Assembly: GCF_030151385.1 (NCBI RefSeq)
Contig: NZ_JASLDS010000026.1
Location: 1-64,000, forward strand
DNA: 64,000 nucleotides
Source of the DNA: Soonwooa sp.
GTDB taxonomy: Bacteria > Bacteroidota > Bacteroidia > Flavobacteriales > Weeksellaceae
Direction: 5' to 3'
Shown here: one piece after another, positions 1 to 8,632 of the stretch
Position numbering within the stretch: the stretch's first letter is position 1
How the letters are laid out: each line of letters starts with the position of its first letter
The notes under the pieces: generated by a model
Seen by the model: the letters and a program-made list of their open reading frames with translations, nothing else
Database searches by the model: none
Told to the model about the DNA's origin: nothing
Made by a program: the position numbers and the translations under genes

Positions 1-207
1 GTTAAACCTGAATATATTGGAGGCGGTTATGGGAAATTATTGTTAGATCATTTTCTGAGTCAGGTAAGTTTACTGACTGATATGGTAGTTTTGGATGCTG
101 ATCCTTGTGCCGAAAATTTTTATCAGAAATTTGGTTTTAAAACAATAAGAAATAAACCTACAAAAATAGAAGGAAGGTTTCTTCCGGTAATGTCAAAAAT
201 AATATAA
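1..207 (+). CDS. GNAT family N-acetyltransferase, C-terminal part
   Basis: This reading frame is open from the first base and stops at 205-207, so only the last 68 residues are visible. A glycine-rich stretch (GGGYGKLLLDHF) near the start resembles the acetyl-CoA pyrophosphate-binding loop of GNAT acetyltransferases. The later FYQKFGF is the typical end of the GNAT fold. The substrate cannot be told from this fragment. It ends 6 bases before the next gene, so the two are probably co-transcribed. The 5' end lies outside the window. Confidence 0.75.
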   Translation, partial: VKPEYIGGGYGKLLLDHFLSQVSLLTDMVVLDADPCAENFYQKFGFKTIRNKPTKIEGRFLPVMSKII

Positions 208-213
208 AGTATT

Positions 214-900
214 ATGAAATTCACTTTTTTAGGACAAAACTGTTTTTTGTTCACTTACAAAGGAAAAAATATCCTTTCAGACCCTTTCTATAATTATCAG
301 AAAGAACAGTCAGGATTTGATATTAAAGCACACAAAATTGACTATATTTTGTTAACGCATGCACACGGCGATCATATTGCGGATGTAGAAGAGGTATTGG
401 CTCATTATCCGGAAGCAATTATTATTGGAGTACCGGAAGTATGCGGTTATTTTAAAAATGCGAAAAATACATGTGATATTAACCTGGGAGGATCTGCAAA
501 AGTTGAAGATCTCAAGATTTCTATGGTGCCAGCTCATCATACAAGTTCTTTCCCGGATGGTACTTATGGTGGTGTACCTGTAGGTTATATCTTCAGACTT
601 CCTGAAGGAAGAAATATGTACTTAGCAGGTGATACAGGAGTAATGGCTGATATGGAGTTGTTCCCGAGACTTTTTGGTAAAATAGATTTATCTATTCTTC
701 CGGTAGGAAGTCACTATACAATGTGTCCAAGAAAAGCTGCTTTTGCTGCAGGTGAATTATTGAAATCTCCGAAAGTAATAGGATGTCATTTCGATACTTT
801 TCCTCCAATTACAATTAATCACGACAGTGCAATGAAGCATTTTGAAGAGAAAAATGTGGAGTTGGTTTTACCGAAACTGGGTGAGGAATTTGAATTTTAA
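214..900 (+). CDS. UPF0173-type metal-dependent hydrolase
   Basis: A 228-residue cytoplasmic protein of the metallo-beta-lactamase fold. The metal-binding HxHxDH motif is seen as THAHGDH, with His49, His51, Asp53 and His54. Later ligands are probably in PAHHTS (about residue 107), LAGDTG (about 137) and GCHFDTFP (about 190). Length and motif order match the UPF0173 (YtkL-like) family, whose substrate is unknown. It has no signal peptide. It follows the acetyltransferase by 6 bases and is followed by the converging SRP RNA gene. Confidence 0.85.
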   Translation: MKFTFLGQNCFLFTYKGKNILSDPFYNYQKEQSGFDIKAHKIDYILLTHAHGDHIADVEEVLAHYPEAIIIGVPEVCGYFKNAKNTCDINLGGSAKVEDLKISMVPAHHTSSFPDGTYGGVPVGYIFRLPEGRNMYLAGDTGVMADMELFPRLFGKIDLSILPVGSHYTMCPRKAAFAAGELLKSPKVIGCHFDTFPPITINHDSAMKHFEEKNVELVLPKLGEEFEF

Positions 901-912
901 GAAATAAAAAAT

Positions 913-1005
913 GGCAAGCTACCTACATCACACCGCTACGACCAATTACCTTTGCTGTGTTCCCACCCTGGAGGATTCTCAGGAGCTGGTTGTGTAGGAC
1001 TTGCC
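913..1005 (-). ncRNA. ffs: Signal recognition particle RNA, bacterial small type
   Basis: Read on the minus strand, the 93-base sequence closes on itself by GGCAAG (913-918) pairing with CTTGCC (1000-1005). The apical part reads CCAGGGTGGGAACACAGCAA, which is the SRP domain IV hairpin: a GGAA-type tetraloop flanked by the asymmetric C-A-G-G / A-G-C-A internal loop that binds Ffh M domain. This is the RNA of the co-translational membrane-targeting particle. A TATATTTG promoter element sits just upstream (1010-1017). Exact ends are inferred from the closing stem. Confidence 0.9.
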
Positions 1006-1009
1006 AGTG

Positions 1010-1017
1010 CAAATATA
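1010..1017 (-). promoter_or_regulatory. Putative -7 promoter element of SRP RNA
   Basis: The minus strand reads TATATTTG, matching the Bacteroidota -7 consensus TAnnTTTG. It lies 5 bases upstream of the start of the SRP RNA closing stem, the spacing expected for transcription starting at the first paired G. No clear -33 TTG was identified. Confidence 0.55.
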
Positions 1018-1214
1018 GAAATTATTTATGAATTTGGAAGAGTCTTCTCAAGAAAATCAGAATTTATAGGCGTTAATTAGCCTAATAGCTTGATTTTTAA
1101 TTTGAAAAAATCTTGAAAATTTTTTAAATTTTGTCATTTAACCTTAAAAAAAGAATTTTTAAATCGACAAAAATGAAGTTTGACAGAGATAATCTTCCCA
1201 CATTTTAGAAAATT

Positions 1215-1799
1215 ATGACGAAAAATCCAGTAGTTATTGGTTTAGTTTTATACGGAATAACGATGTTGTTGTTCTTTGGTGTTTATTATTTTTTTGCAGG
1301 CCCTAACTATTGGGATGTTAGTATGAAGGTTAATGCTTTTGGACTAACTTTTCTTTATGGTATTGCAGCTTTTCTTTCTGTTTTTTGGAAAAAAGGAAAC
1401 GGATTTATTACTTTTCCTCAAGCTTTTAAACAATCCTTTTTGACATTATTTGTTGGCGGATTTTTGTCGATTATGACGATGTTTGCGTTCCTTAATTACG
1501 TTGATACAGATGCACGAGATATGCTCAATCATCAGCATTTTCAGTCTGAAATGCAAAAGCTAGATGAGTCTTATCAAAAGCAAATCAAGGAAATTAATCC
1601 AAAAGATACGGACAAGTTAAAGCCGCTAAACGAAGAATACGAAAAGTACAAAATCGGTATTAACAATGCAATAAAGAACAATACCAACTATTTTTCTTTC
1701 AATTTTTTATCTTCACTTTTTGGGGGTATTTTATTATTTTATTTACTTTTGTCAATCATTATTTCAGCCTTTTTGAAAAACAAAAAGCGTTACGAATAA
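1215..1799 (+). CDS. DUF4199 domain-containing membrane protein
   Basis: A 194-residue integral membrane protein with about four hydrophobic segments (roughly residues 8-28, 38-56, 70-92 and 163-187). A charged stretch of about 60 residues, rich in Lys, Glu and Gln, lies between the third and fourth helices and could form a coiled coil. This layout fits DUF4199, a family of unknown function common in Bacteroidota. It is 23 bases upstream of a GT2 glycosyltransferase in the same direction. DUF4199 and GT2 genes being adjacent is a recurring Flavobacteriia arrangement, which hints at a role in lipid-linked sugar metabolism. That role is inference. Confidence 0.7.
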   Translation: MTKNPVVIGLVLYGITMLLFFGVYYFFAGPNYWDVSMKVNAFGLTFLYGIAAFLSVFWKKGNGFITFPQAFKQSFLTLFVGGFLSIMTMFAFLNYVDTDARDMLNHQHFQSEMQKLDESYQKQIKEINPKDTDKLKPLNEEYEKYKIGINNAIKNNTNYFSFNFLSSLFGGILLFYLLLSIIISAFLKNKKRYE

Positions 1800-1822
1800 T
1801 CATTTTTACTTATATTTAATTA

Positions 1823-2773
1823 ATGAATCTTTCTATAATTATTCCACTTCTCAACGAAGAAGAATCCATCGAAGAGCTTTTTAACCGTATTGATGTTGTA
1901 TGCAAGCAACATCAGCTAAGTTATGATGTTTGGTTTGTCGATGATGGTAGCACGGATCTTTCTTGGAGCATTATAGAAAATCTAAAAGTGCAACATCCGC
2001 AAGTACATGGGATTAAATTTTCCAAAAATTATGGAAAATCTCAAGCTTTGCACGCGGCTTTTGAGAAAGCGCAAGGTAATGTTGTAATAACGATGGATGC
2101 GGACTTGCAGGATTTTCCGGAAGAAATTCCTGAACTTTATGATATGGTTGTCAAAGACGATTACGACATCGTATCAGGTTGGAAGAAGAAGCGTTTTGAC
2201 AATGTCATGACCAAGAATCTTCCATCAAAACTCTTTAATGGTGCGGCTCGTAAGTTGTCGGGAGTTCATCTTCACGATTTTAATTGTGGACTAAAAGCCT
2301 ACAAAAAACGTGTTGTAAAATCTATTGACGTGTATGGCGATATGCACAGGTATATTCCTGTTTTGGCAGCCAATGCAGGTTTCAAGAAAATTACAGAAAA
2401 ACCTGTGCAGCACCAAGCGCGTCCTTACGGAACTTCAAAATTCGGAACCGAAAGATTTATTCGCGGTTTCCTAGATTTGGTAACATTGTGGTTTGTAAGT
2501 CGATTTGGTGGACGTCCAATGCACTTTTTTGGCGCTGCAGGAACTTTGATGTTCATCATCGGGTTTTTGTCGGCACTTTGGTTGGGAATCTCAAAATTAA
2601 TTGATGTTTCCAAAGGCGTTTATGGTCATCTGATCGCGCTAAATCCTTGGTTCTACATTGCTTTGACGATGATGATTTTGGGAACTCTGTTGTTTGTTTC
2701 AGGATTTTTGGGCGAGATGATTGTCCGTTCCAAAAGAGATCACAAAAATTATAATGTGGAGGAAGTAATTTAA
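1823..2773 (+). CDS. Glycosyltransferase family 2, DPM1/GtrB-like
   Basis: A 316-residue membrane-anchored GT-A glycosyltransferase. The N-terminal part has the nucleotide-binding strand LSIIIPLLNEEESI, then FVDDGSTD (about residue 39-46), and the metal-binding MDADLQDFPEEIPEL motif (about 92-106), all typical of GT2 enzymes. The C-terminus has two hydrophobic helices (about 233-257 and 278-303). This two-helix layout is that of GtrB/dolichol-phosphate-mannose-synthase-like enzymes, which transfer a sugar from a nucleotide donor to polyprenyl phosphate. The sugar is not determinable here. It lies in a run of same-strand genes after the DUF4199 gene. Confidence 0.85.
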   Translation: MNLSIIIPLLNEEESIEELFNRIDVVCKQHQLSYDVWFVDDGSTDLSWSIIENLKVQHPQVHGIKFSKNYGKSQALHAAFEKAQGNVVITMDADLQDFPEEIPELYDMVVKDDYDIVSGWKKKRFDNVMTKNLPSKLFNGAARKLSGVHLHDFNCGLKAYKKRVVKSIDVYGDMHRYIPVLAANAGFKKITEKPVQHQARPYGTSKFGTERFIRGFLDLVTLWFVSRFGGRPMHFFGAAGTLMFIIGFLSALWLGISKLIDVSKGVYGHLIALNPWFYIALTMMILGTLLFVSGFLGEMIVRSKRDHKNYNVEEVI

Positions 2774-2792
2774 CTCGATTAATAATACAAAA

Positions 2793-3086
2793 ATGGAAGA
2801 TAAAGTTTTCGGACAAATAGCATTGTCTTTTGTTTTACTAGTATTTATTAACGCGGTTAGTTACCAATTTTTATTCAAATATTTGGAGCTAGGTCGTATA
2901 TCGGTGTTTTATTTTAACCCGATTATGACCTTGTTCTTTTTCTTGATTTTGTGGTTGTTGACGATGAAGTCAGATCCTGTTTACTCCAACTTTTTTAAAA
3001 AAGCTTTTAAGTTTTCGGCGATATTTTTCGTGTTTTACTTTTTTATACCCCAGTTTTTAATTGGCTTAGGAGCTGGAAATAAATAA
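2793..3086 (+). CDS. Small membrane protein of unknown function
   Basis: A 97-residue protein with three predicted membrane helices (about residues 9-28, 40-58 and 72-92) and few charges. I recognise no family. It starts 19 bases after the glycosyltransferase and ends 5 bases before the next gene, so it probably belongs to the same transcript. Its position suggests an accessory membrane role near the glycosyltransferase, but nothing in the sequence shows this. Confidence 0.6.
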   Translation: MEDKVFGQIALSFVLLVFINAVSYQFLFKYLELGRISVFYFNPIMTLFFFLILWLLTMKSDPVYSNFFKKAFKFSAIFFVFYFFIPQFLIGLGAGNK

Positions 3087-3091
3087 GAATT

Positions 3092-4135
3092 ATGTTGAAG
3101 AGTCGTGTCAATATCATCAATCTGGGACTATTTCTAATATTAGTCGGTTTTTGCGTGGCATTTTTTCTTCAACTAAAAAAGGATAATTTTTTTGATAAGA
3201 AAGTTTGGTATTGGTATTTGACGACAGAAAATGTTGATCAACATTACAAAATTATCGATTATCAGCTTATTTATAGTGACGAAGATTATGAAGGATTTAG
3301 CGAGGCACAATATCAAATTCTAAATTCTAATAACGCAACAAATTTTAATAACTTAGGCCATATATTTAGTCCAAGTTTATATTCTCAATCACCGACAAAA
3401 GCTTATCCTCACTCTTTAAACATAAAATGGTTTTGTTATGAAGACGAAACTTTTTATGAAGTTGAAACAAAACTACCATCGCAAAAAATTGATCAATTAA
3501 CAGAAAATCTTAAGGCAGCTCCTTGTTTCGTTACTAAAATTCTTCCAAATGGCAAGTTAGAATTTGGAATGACAGAATCAGTAGGAAACTTCAAATCCGA
3601 TAGTCGTTTTGAGAAGAACAGTAAAATAAACATAATTCCAATAGGGACTTTTCAAGGAAAAAAAATACCTGAAAATCTTGATTTATTAAGAAGTAATGGA
3701 GATCGATTCGAGGATGTAAAGACTTTTGAAGATTATATGTTTGTCAATAAAACCAAAGTCAATTGGGGAATAAAGGTTGATTATGTTAAATATCTAAAAG
3801 CTAATATTGTCTTTGGAAATGATTTTCTTCAAAATGATTTTAGAATTGAGGATTTCAAAAATAACCAAACTTCGCCTCAAATCAACTTGTTTCCCCAACG
3901 TCTACAATTGCAATATTATCTGGATGAGTCAGGATTTCGCTATGATTTTCTGTGCAATCAAATAGATATTATGGAGGCTTACAACACATTAAAACAAAAG
4001 TCGACATCCAAAGATTTTTATTTTGTTTTTAAAATAAATGAAGCGGATAATAATTTTGACGTTTACCTTGAAAATTCTGGCTCCGAAATTTTACTTAAAA
4101 ATGATGTGTCAATTAATAAAATTCAAGAGCTATAG
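3092..4135 (+). CDS. Hypothetical protein with one N-terminal membrane helix
   Basis: A 347-residue protein with one hydrophobic helix at about residues 7-27 and a long polar remainder rich in Asn, Asp, Lys and aromatic residues. I see no catalytic motif and do not recognise the family. The topology suggests a membrane-tethered domain, probably facing the periplasm. The gene begins 5 bases after the preceding small membrane protein, so they are likely co-transcribed. Confidence 0.55.
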   Translation: MLKSRVNIINLGLFLILVGFCVAFFLQLKKDNFFDKKVWYWYLTTENVDQHYKIIDYQLIYSDEDYEGFSEAQYQILNSNNATNFNNLGHIFSPSLYSQSPTKAYPHSLNIKWFCYEDETFYEVETKLPSQKIDQLTENLKAAPCFVTKILPNGKLEFGMTESVGNFKSDSRFEKNSKINIIPIGTFQGKKIPENLDLLRSNGDRFEDVKTFEDYMFVNKTKVNWGIKVDYVKYLKANIVFGNDFLQNDFRIEDFKNNQTSPQINLFPQRLQLQYYLDESGFRYDFLCNQIDIMEAYNTLKQKSTSKDFYFVFKINEADNNFDVYLENSGSEILLKNDVSINKIQEL

Positions 4136-4268
4136 TTTTCAACTATTCTAAGTTAAAAATTTTGCGAAAACGCTATGATTTTTATCTTTATTTGTAACAT
4201 TAATTTTTCTGATAATTTTTGCCCTTATTTCTGGGAAAAAAGCTAACTTGAAACTTCAAATTTTAAGA

Positions 4269-4970
4269 ATGAAAAACCTAGTTTATTTATTGCTGATAAT
4301 GACTTTATTTTCGTGTGGAAAGATAAGTCCAAAAGGTAATATCGAAGCTAAAGATGTAGAGCTTTCTGAGTTTACAAAACTCGATGCAAAAGGAAAATTT
4401 CGACTTTTTTATGTGGAAAGTCAGCACAATTTTGTGACTGTTGAGACAACTTCTAATCTCTTCAAAAACCTCGAAATTGGTGTTGATAATAAAGTCTTAA
4501 ATATTAAAGAAAAAAGACCAACAGAAAATGCTGGATTTTATAATTTGACGATTTACGGAAAACATCCTTTTGATGATGTCAAATTAGCAGATTCAGTAGA
4601 ATTAAATATTTCTAGTCAAATGAAAGTCAATGACTTCAAATTGACACTCAAAGACCAATCCAAATTTATTGGAGGCGTGGTTTCGGACAAAACTTGGCTC
4701 AATATGACGCAAAAAAGTCGCGCTAATCTTTTAGGGAAAACCGACCAAGCCTATGTTAAAATCTCGGACACCGCAAGTATTATTTCGCCATATTGGTTTA
4801 TCAATAGTCTAGAATTGGATTCGAAAAACGGAAACTATACAGAAGTGAATGTCGACGAAGAAATTAAAGGTACAATCACCAATACAGGCAAATTAGTCTA
4901 TTACGGCAATCCGTCGAAAAAGATAAAAGTTGAAGAAAAAGCAACAATGCAACAAAAGAATTTAAACTAA
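4269..4970 (+). CDS. Head GIN domain (DUF2807) lipoprotein
   Basis: The start at 4269 is preferred over the upstream ATG at 4248 because it places a lipoprotein signal directly at the N-terminus (MKNLVYLLLIMTLFSCGK, lipobox LFSC). The mature part has repeating short strands (for example the run around VSDKTWLNMTQKSRANLLGK), as expected for the right-handed beta-helix-like DUF2807/head-GIN fold. These proteins are common envelope lipoproteins in Bacteroidota with no defined biochemical role. It precedes phosphoglucomutase by 19 bases on the same strand. Confidence 0.7.
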   Translation: MKNLVYLLLIMTLFSCGKISPKGNIEAKDVELSEFTKLDAKGKFRLFYVESQHNFVTVETTSNLFKNLEIGVDNKVLNIKEKRPTENAGFYNLTIYGKHPFDDVKLADSVELNISSQMKVNDFKLTLKDQSKFIGGVVSDKTWLNMTQKSRANLLGKTDQAYVKISDTASIISPYWFINSLELDSKNGNYTEVNVDEEIKGTITNTGKLVYYGNPSKKIKVEEKATMQQKNLN

Positions 4971-4989
4971 AAAACACACATAACATTCT

Positions 4990-6705
4990 ATGACAACATT
5001 AGATAAAGCAAAGCTTTGGTTAAGCGAAACTTTCGATAAAGAGACAAGAGATACAGTACAAATGCTTATCGATAGCAATTCACCAGATTTAGAAGACTCT
5101 TTTTATAGAGAATTGGAGTTCGGAACTGGCGGAATGCGCGGCATAATGGGCGTTGGTACCAATCGTCTTAATAAATATACACTCGGACAAGCGACTCAAG
5201 GTCTTGCCAATTATCTTCATCAATCATTTCCAAATCAAGACATAAAAGTTGCGATTGCGTACGACGTTCGTAATAACTCTAAAGAATTTGGAAAATTGGT
5301 TGCTGATGTTTTAACAGCTAACGGAATTAAAGTTTTATTGTTCAAAAATCACCGTCCAACACCAGAATTGTCGTTTACGGTTCGTGATAAAAAGTGCAAC
5401 GCAGGAATTGTGTTGACAGCTTCTCACAATCCGCCAGAATATAATGGTTATAAGGTTTATTGGAATGATGGAGCACAAGTAGTTCCGCCAGATGACGAAA
5501 ACATTATCAAAGAAGTTTACGCAACGAAATTTGATGCAATAAAATTTGATGGAAATGATGATTTAATCGAGTGGGTAGGTGATGAGCAGGATGATGTGTA
5601 CATCGATGCTTGCATGGAGAACTCTTTGTATCAAAATGTAGGAAGAGATAATTTGAATATTGTTTTCACGTCAATTCACGGTACAACTTACACGACGATT
5701 CCTAAAGCTTTGAAAAAAGCAGGTTTCACAAAAGTTGACTTGGTTACAGAACAGATGATTCCAAGCGGAAATTTTCCAACAGTTGAATCTCCAAATCCTG
5801 AAGAACCAGCAGCTTTGGAAATGGCGATGGATTTAGCGAGAATCACCAACGGCGATATCGTTATCGGAACCGACCCAGACGGCGATAGATTAGGAATTGC
5901 TGTTAGAAATTTAGAAGGTGAAATGCAATTGCTTAACGGTAACCAAACCAACACAATTTTAACTTATTATATCCTTGACCAATGGAAAAAACAAGGAAGA
6001 ATTACGGGCAAAGAATTTATTGGTTCTACGATTGTAACTTCTGATGTTTTCTTCGATGTTGCCGCGAAATTCGGTGTTGACTGCAAAGTTGGGTTAACAG
6101 GATTCAAGTGGATTGGTAAAATGATTCGCGATTTTGAAGGCAAAGAAAAATTCATCTGTGGTGGCGAAGAAAGTTTCGGATTTATGACAGGAGATTTCGT
6201 TAGAGATAAAGATTCTTGCGGTTCTATTTTGTTGGCGTGCGAAATTGCTTCGTGGTGCAAAGCCAATGGCAAAACGATGTATCAATACATGATTGACATT
6301 TACAAAGAAGTCGGAATGTATTATGAAGGTTTGATAAATGTTGTTAAAAAAGGTCGTGAAGGAGCAGAAGAAATTCAGAATATGATGAAGAATTTCCGCG
6401 AAAATCCACCAAAAGAAATCGCAGGTTCATCAGTTGCAGAAGTTAAAGATTTCAAAGAGCAAACTTGCTTGGTGGTTGCAAACAATGAGAAAAAAGTAAT
6501 GGATGATATTCCAAAATCCAATGTTTTGATTTATTACACAGAAGATGGAACAAAGGTTTGTGTACGTCCATCAGGCACCGAACCAAAAATTAAATTTTAT
6601 GTTTCTGTGAAGGATAGCATCAATTCGGAAGCTGATTTTGTAGCAAAACTTCCGATTTTGGAAAAGAAAATTGAAGCCGTAAAAGAGAGTCTTAATCTCA
6701 ATTAA
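4990..6705 (+). CDS. Phospho-sugar mutase (phosphoglucomutase/phosphomannomutase)
   Basis: A 571-residue alpha-D-phosphohexomutase, which interconverts hexose 1- and 6-phosphates in the cytoplasm. The four signatures are present in order. The phosphoserine loop TASHNPPEYNGYK has Ser145. The Mg-binding loop DPDGDR is at about 295-300. The sugar-binding loop GGEESFGF is at about 393. The phosphate-binding loop RPSGTEPKIKFYV is near residue 530. The length of about 570 fits the PgmA-like branch that is often bispecific for glucose and mannose. A strong terminator follows directly. Confidence 0.92.
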   Translation: MTTLDKAKLWLSETFDKETRDTVQMLIDSNSPDLEDSFYRELEFGTGGMRGIMGVGTNRLNKYTLGQATQGLANYLHQSFPNQDIKVAIAYDVRNNSKEFGKLVADVLTANGIKVLLFKNHRPTPELSFTVRDKKCNAGIVLTASHNPPEYNGYKVYWNDGAQVVPPDDENIIKEVYATKFDAIKFDGNDDLIEWVGDEQDDVYIDACMENSLYQNVGRDNLNIVFTSIHGTTYTTIPKALKKAGFTKVDLVTEQMIPSGNFPTVESPNPEEPAALEMAMDLARITNGDIVIGTDPDGDRLGIAVRNLEGEMQLLNGNQTNTILTYYILDQWKKQGRITGKEFIGSTIVTSDVFFDVAAKFGVDCKVGLTGFKWIGKMIRDFEGKEKFICGGEESFGFMTGDFVRDKDSCGSILLACEIASWCKANGKTMYQYMIDIYKEVGMYYEGLINVVKKGREGAEEIQNMMKNFRENPPKEIAGSSVAEVKDFKEQTCLVVANNEKKVMDDIPKSNVLIYYTEDGTKVCVRPSGTEPKIKFYVSVKDSINSEADFVAKLPILEKKIEAVKESLNLN

Positions 6706-6711
6706 TATCTA

Positions 6712-6741
6712 AATTCGGGATGAATAAATCCCGAATTTTTT
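6712..6741 (+). terminator. Rho-independent terminator of phosphoglucomutase
   Basis: AATTCGGGA pairs with TCCCGAATT around an 8-base loop and is followed by a T run. It starts 6 bases after the mutase stop codon. Confidence 0.85.
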
Positions 6742-6788
6742 GTTTTTAAATTTTGAAAACGTCTCAATGCATTGTGCATTTTCGAGAA

Positions 6789-7190
6789 CGCCACGAAGTG
6801 GCGAACTACAATAGCGGCGGGTAAAACCCCTTGAAAAAACGATTGCAAAATACGTTAAACACGAAGTGTTTAATTAAAGTAACAACGGGCGTAACCCGTT
6901 GGAACGGCCATAGAGGCACGACCGCCACGAAGTGGCGAACTACAGTAGCGATGGGTAAAACCCATCGAAAAAACGAATGCAAAATATGTTAAACACGAAG
7001 TGTTTAACTATAGTAATAACGGGTGAAGTCCGTTGGAACGGCGGTAGAGTCACGAACGCCACGAAGTGGCGAACTAACATAGCGACGGGTGCAACCCGTC
7101 GAAAAAACGATTGCAAAATATGTTAAACACGAAGTGTTTAATTATAGTAATAACGGGTGAAGCCCGTTGGAAAAGCGGTAGAGTCACGAA
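6789..7190 (+). repeat. Three tandem 134-bp units made of four palindromes each
   Basis: The units start at 6789, 6923 and 7057, each with the palindrome CGCCACGAAGTGGCG, and the period is exactly 134 bases. Each unit holds, in order: P1 CGCCAC-GAA-GTGGCG; P2 of the form CGATGGGT-AAA-ACCCATCG; P3 TTAAACAC-GAA-GTGTTTAA; P4 of the form AACGGGTGAAGCCCGTT. In P2 the stem changes on both arms together (GATGGGT/ACCCATC in unit 2, GACGGGT/ACCCGTC in unit 3), so pairing is kept while sequence varies. There is no coding frame. It fills most of the intergenic gap between phosphoglucomutase and the aminotransferase. Confidence 0.9.
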
Positions 7191-7300
7191 CGCCACGAAG
7201 TGGCGAACTACAGTAGCGATGGGTAAAACCCATCGAAACTATAATAGCGACGGGTGAAACCCGTCGAAATCATAACAACGACGGACGTAGTCCGTTGTTT
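7191..7300 (+). repeat. Divergent end of the palindromic array
   Basis: A fourth P1 palindrome starts at 7191, in phase with the 134-bp period, followed by a P2 copy. The unit then departs from the pattern: instead of P3 and P4 come two more P2-like palindromes (around CGACGGGTGAAACCCGTCG, then ACGGACGTAGTCCGT). This suggests that the single palindromes, and not only the 134-bp unit, can be duplicated or exchanged. Confidence 0.8.
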
Positions 7301-7353
7301 TGAAATAAATAATAATGATATAGCCTAACGAAAATAAATTAGTAAAAAAGAAA

Positions 7354-8607
7354 ATGAAAGTTTCAAAATTAGCAGCCAACCTTATCGGTTCCGAAATTGT
7401 AAAAATCGGAAATGAAGTAAACGATATGAAGGCAAATGGAGCACAAATTGCCAACCTTACCATTGGTGATTTGAATTCTCAATTGTATCCAATTCCTGCA
7501 TTATTAGAGCAGGAAATCGAAAAAGCATACAAAAATCATCAAACCAATTATCCGCCAGCAAACGGAATTTTATCGTTGAGAAAAGCCGTTTCTGAGGATT
7601 TAAAAAGCCGATGGAATCTCGATTATTCGCCTGCGGATATTTTGATTACTGCTGGAGCAAGACCTTTGATTTATGCCATTTACAAAACCATTGTAGATGA
7701 AGGAGACAAGGTGATTTATCCAGTTCCATCGTGGAATAACAACCATTATACCTATTTGACTTCGGCACAAGGAATTGAAGTGGAAACCAAGCCAGCAAAC
7801 AACTTTTTACCGACAGCCGAAGAAATTGCTCCACATGTTTCGGATGCGGTTCTTATTTCGCTGTGTTCGCCGCTAAACCCGACTGGTACGATGTTTACAA
7901 AAGACCAACTTTATGGAATTTGTGAATTAATTTTAGAAGAAAACAAAAAACGTTCGGCAGATCAAAAACCTTTGTATTTGTTATATGATCAAATTTATTC
8001 TAATTTGACTTTTGGTGAGGAGCATTTCAATCCGGTTTCTTTGTTTCCAGAATTAAAAGAATACACGATTTTCGTCGATGGAATTTCAAAAAGTCTTGCT
8101 GCAACTGGCGTTAGGGTAGGCTGGAGTTTCGGACCGTCGGAGATTATCGAAAAAATGAAAGCTCTAAATACCCACATTGGAGCTTGGGCACCAAAACCAG
8201 AGCAGGAAGCGACAGCAAATTATTATCAAAATACGGCGGAATTAAATCGTTTTGTAAATCATTTTAAAGGTGAGTTAGAAAACAGCTTGAAGGTTTTGCA
8301 TGATGGAATTCAAGGTTTAAAATCAAAAGGATTGAATGTTGACAGCATTCAGCCGATGGGAGCGATGTATCTAACAATCAAAATGGATTATATCGGCAAA
8401 AAAATGTCAAATGGAGATGTTATCGAGAAAACTTCAGATTTGGTATTCTATTTAATTCGTGAAGGAGGTGTTGCGTTTGTACCATTTTCAGCATTTGGAT
8501 GTTCAGTTACTGATCCTTGGTTCCGTGCATCGGTTGGTGGACTTTCAGTTGATGAAATCAAAGAAATGCTTCCAAAATTAGAAAGAGCTTTAAACTTATT
8601 AAATTAA
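7354..8607 (+). CDS. PLP-dependent class I/II aminotransferase
   Basis: A 417-residue cytoplasmic fold-type I aminotransferase. Visible are the cofactor-binding Asn175 in PLNPTG, Asp212 and Tyr215 in LLYDQIYSN, the Schiff-base lysine Lys246 in VDGISKSLAATG, and Arg254 in VRVGW. The family covers aspartate and related aminotransferases; the amino acid used cannot be fixed from the sequence. The promoter region follows the palindromic array, and the start has only a weak ribosome binding site, as is usual in this phylum. A four-helix-bundle gene follows 19 bases downstream. Confidence 0.88.
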   Translation: MKVSKLAANLIGSEIVKIGNEVNDMKANGAQIANLTIGDLNSQLYPIPALLEQEIEKAYKNHQTNYPPANGILSLRKAVSEDLKSRWNLDYSPADILITAGARPLIYAIYKTIVDEGDKVIYPVPSWNNNHYTYLTSAQGIEVETKPANNFLPTAEEIAPHVSDAVLISLCSPLNPTGTMFTKDQLYGICELILEENKKRSADQKPLYLLYDQIYSNLTFGEEHFNPVSLFPELKEYTIFVDGISKSLAATGVRVGWSFGPSEIIEKMKALNTHIGAWAPKPEQEATANYYQNTAELNRFVNHFKGELENSLKVLHDGIQGLKSKGLNVDSIQPMGAMYLTIKMDYIGKKMSNGDVIEKTSDLVFYLIREGGVAFVPFSAFGCSVTDPWFRASVGGLSVDEIKEMLPKLERALNLLN

Positions 8608-8612
8608 TAATG

Positions 8613-8632
8613 ATGAATTATGAGTTATGAAT
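8613..8632 (+). repeat. Left 20-bp inverted repeat around the four-helix-bundle gene
   Basis: ATGAATTATGAGTTATGAAT is matched in reverse complement at 8989-9008 with 19 of 20 positions identical. It includes the start codon of the enclosed gene (8627). It lies directly after the aminotransferase stop. Confidence 0.8.

Noticed and set aside
6741..7310. The repeat array as a CRISPR array
   Set aside because: The 134-base period, the palindromes within each unit and the absence of unique spacers or cas genes do not fit a CRISPR.
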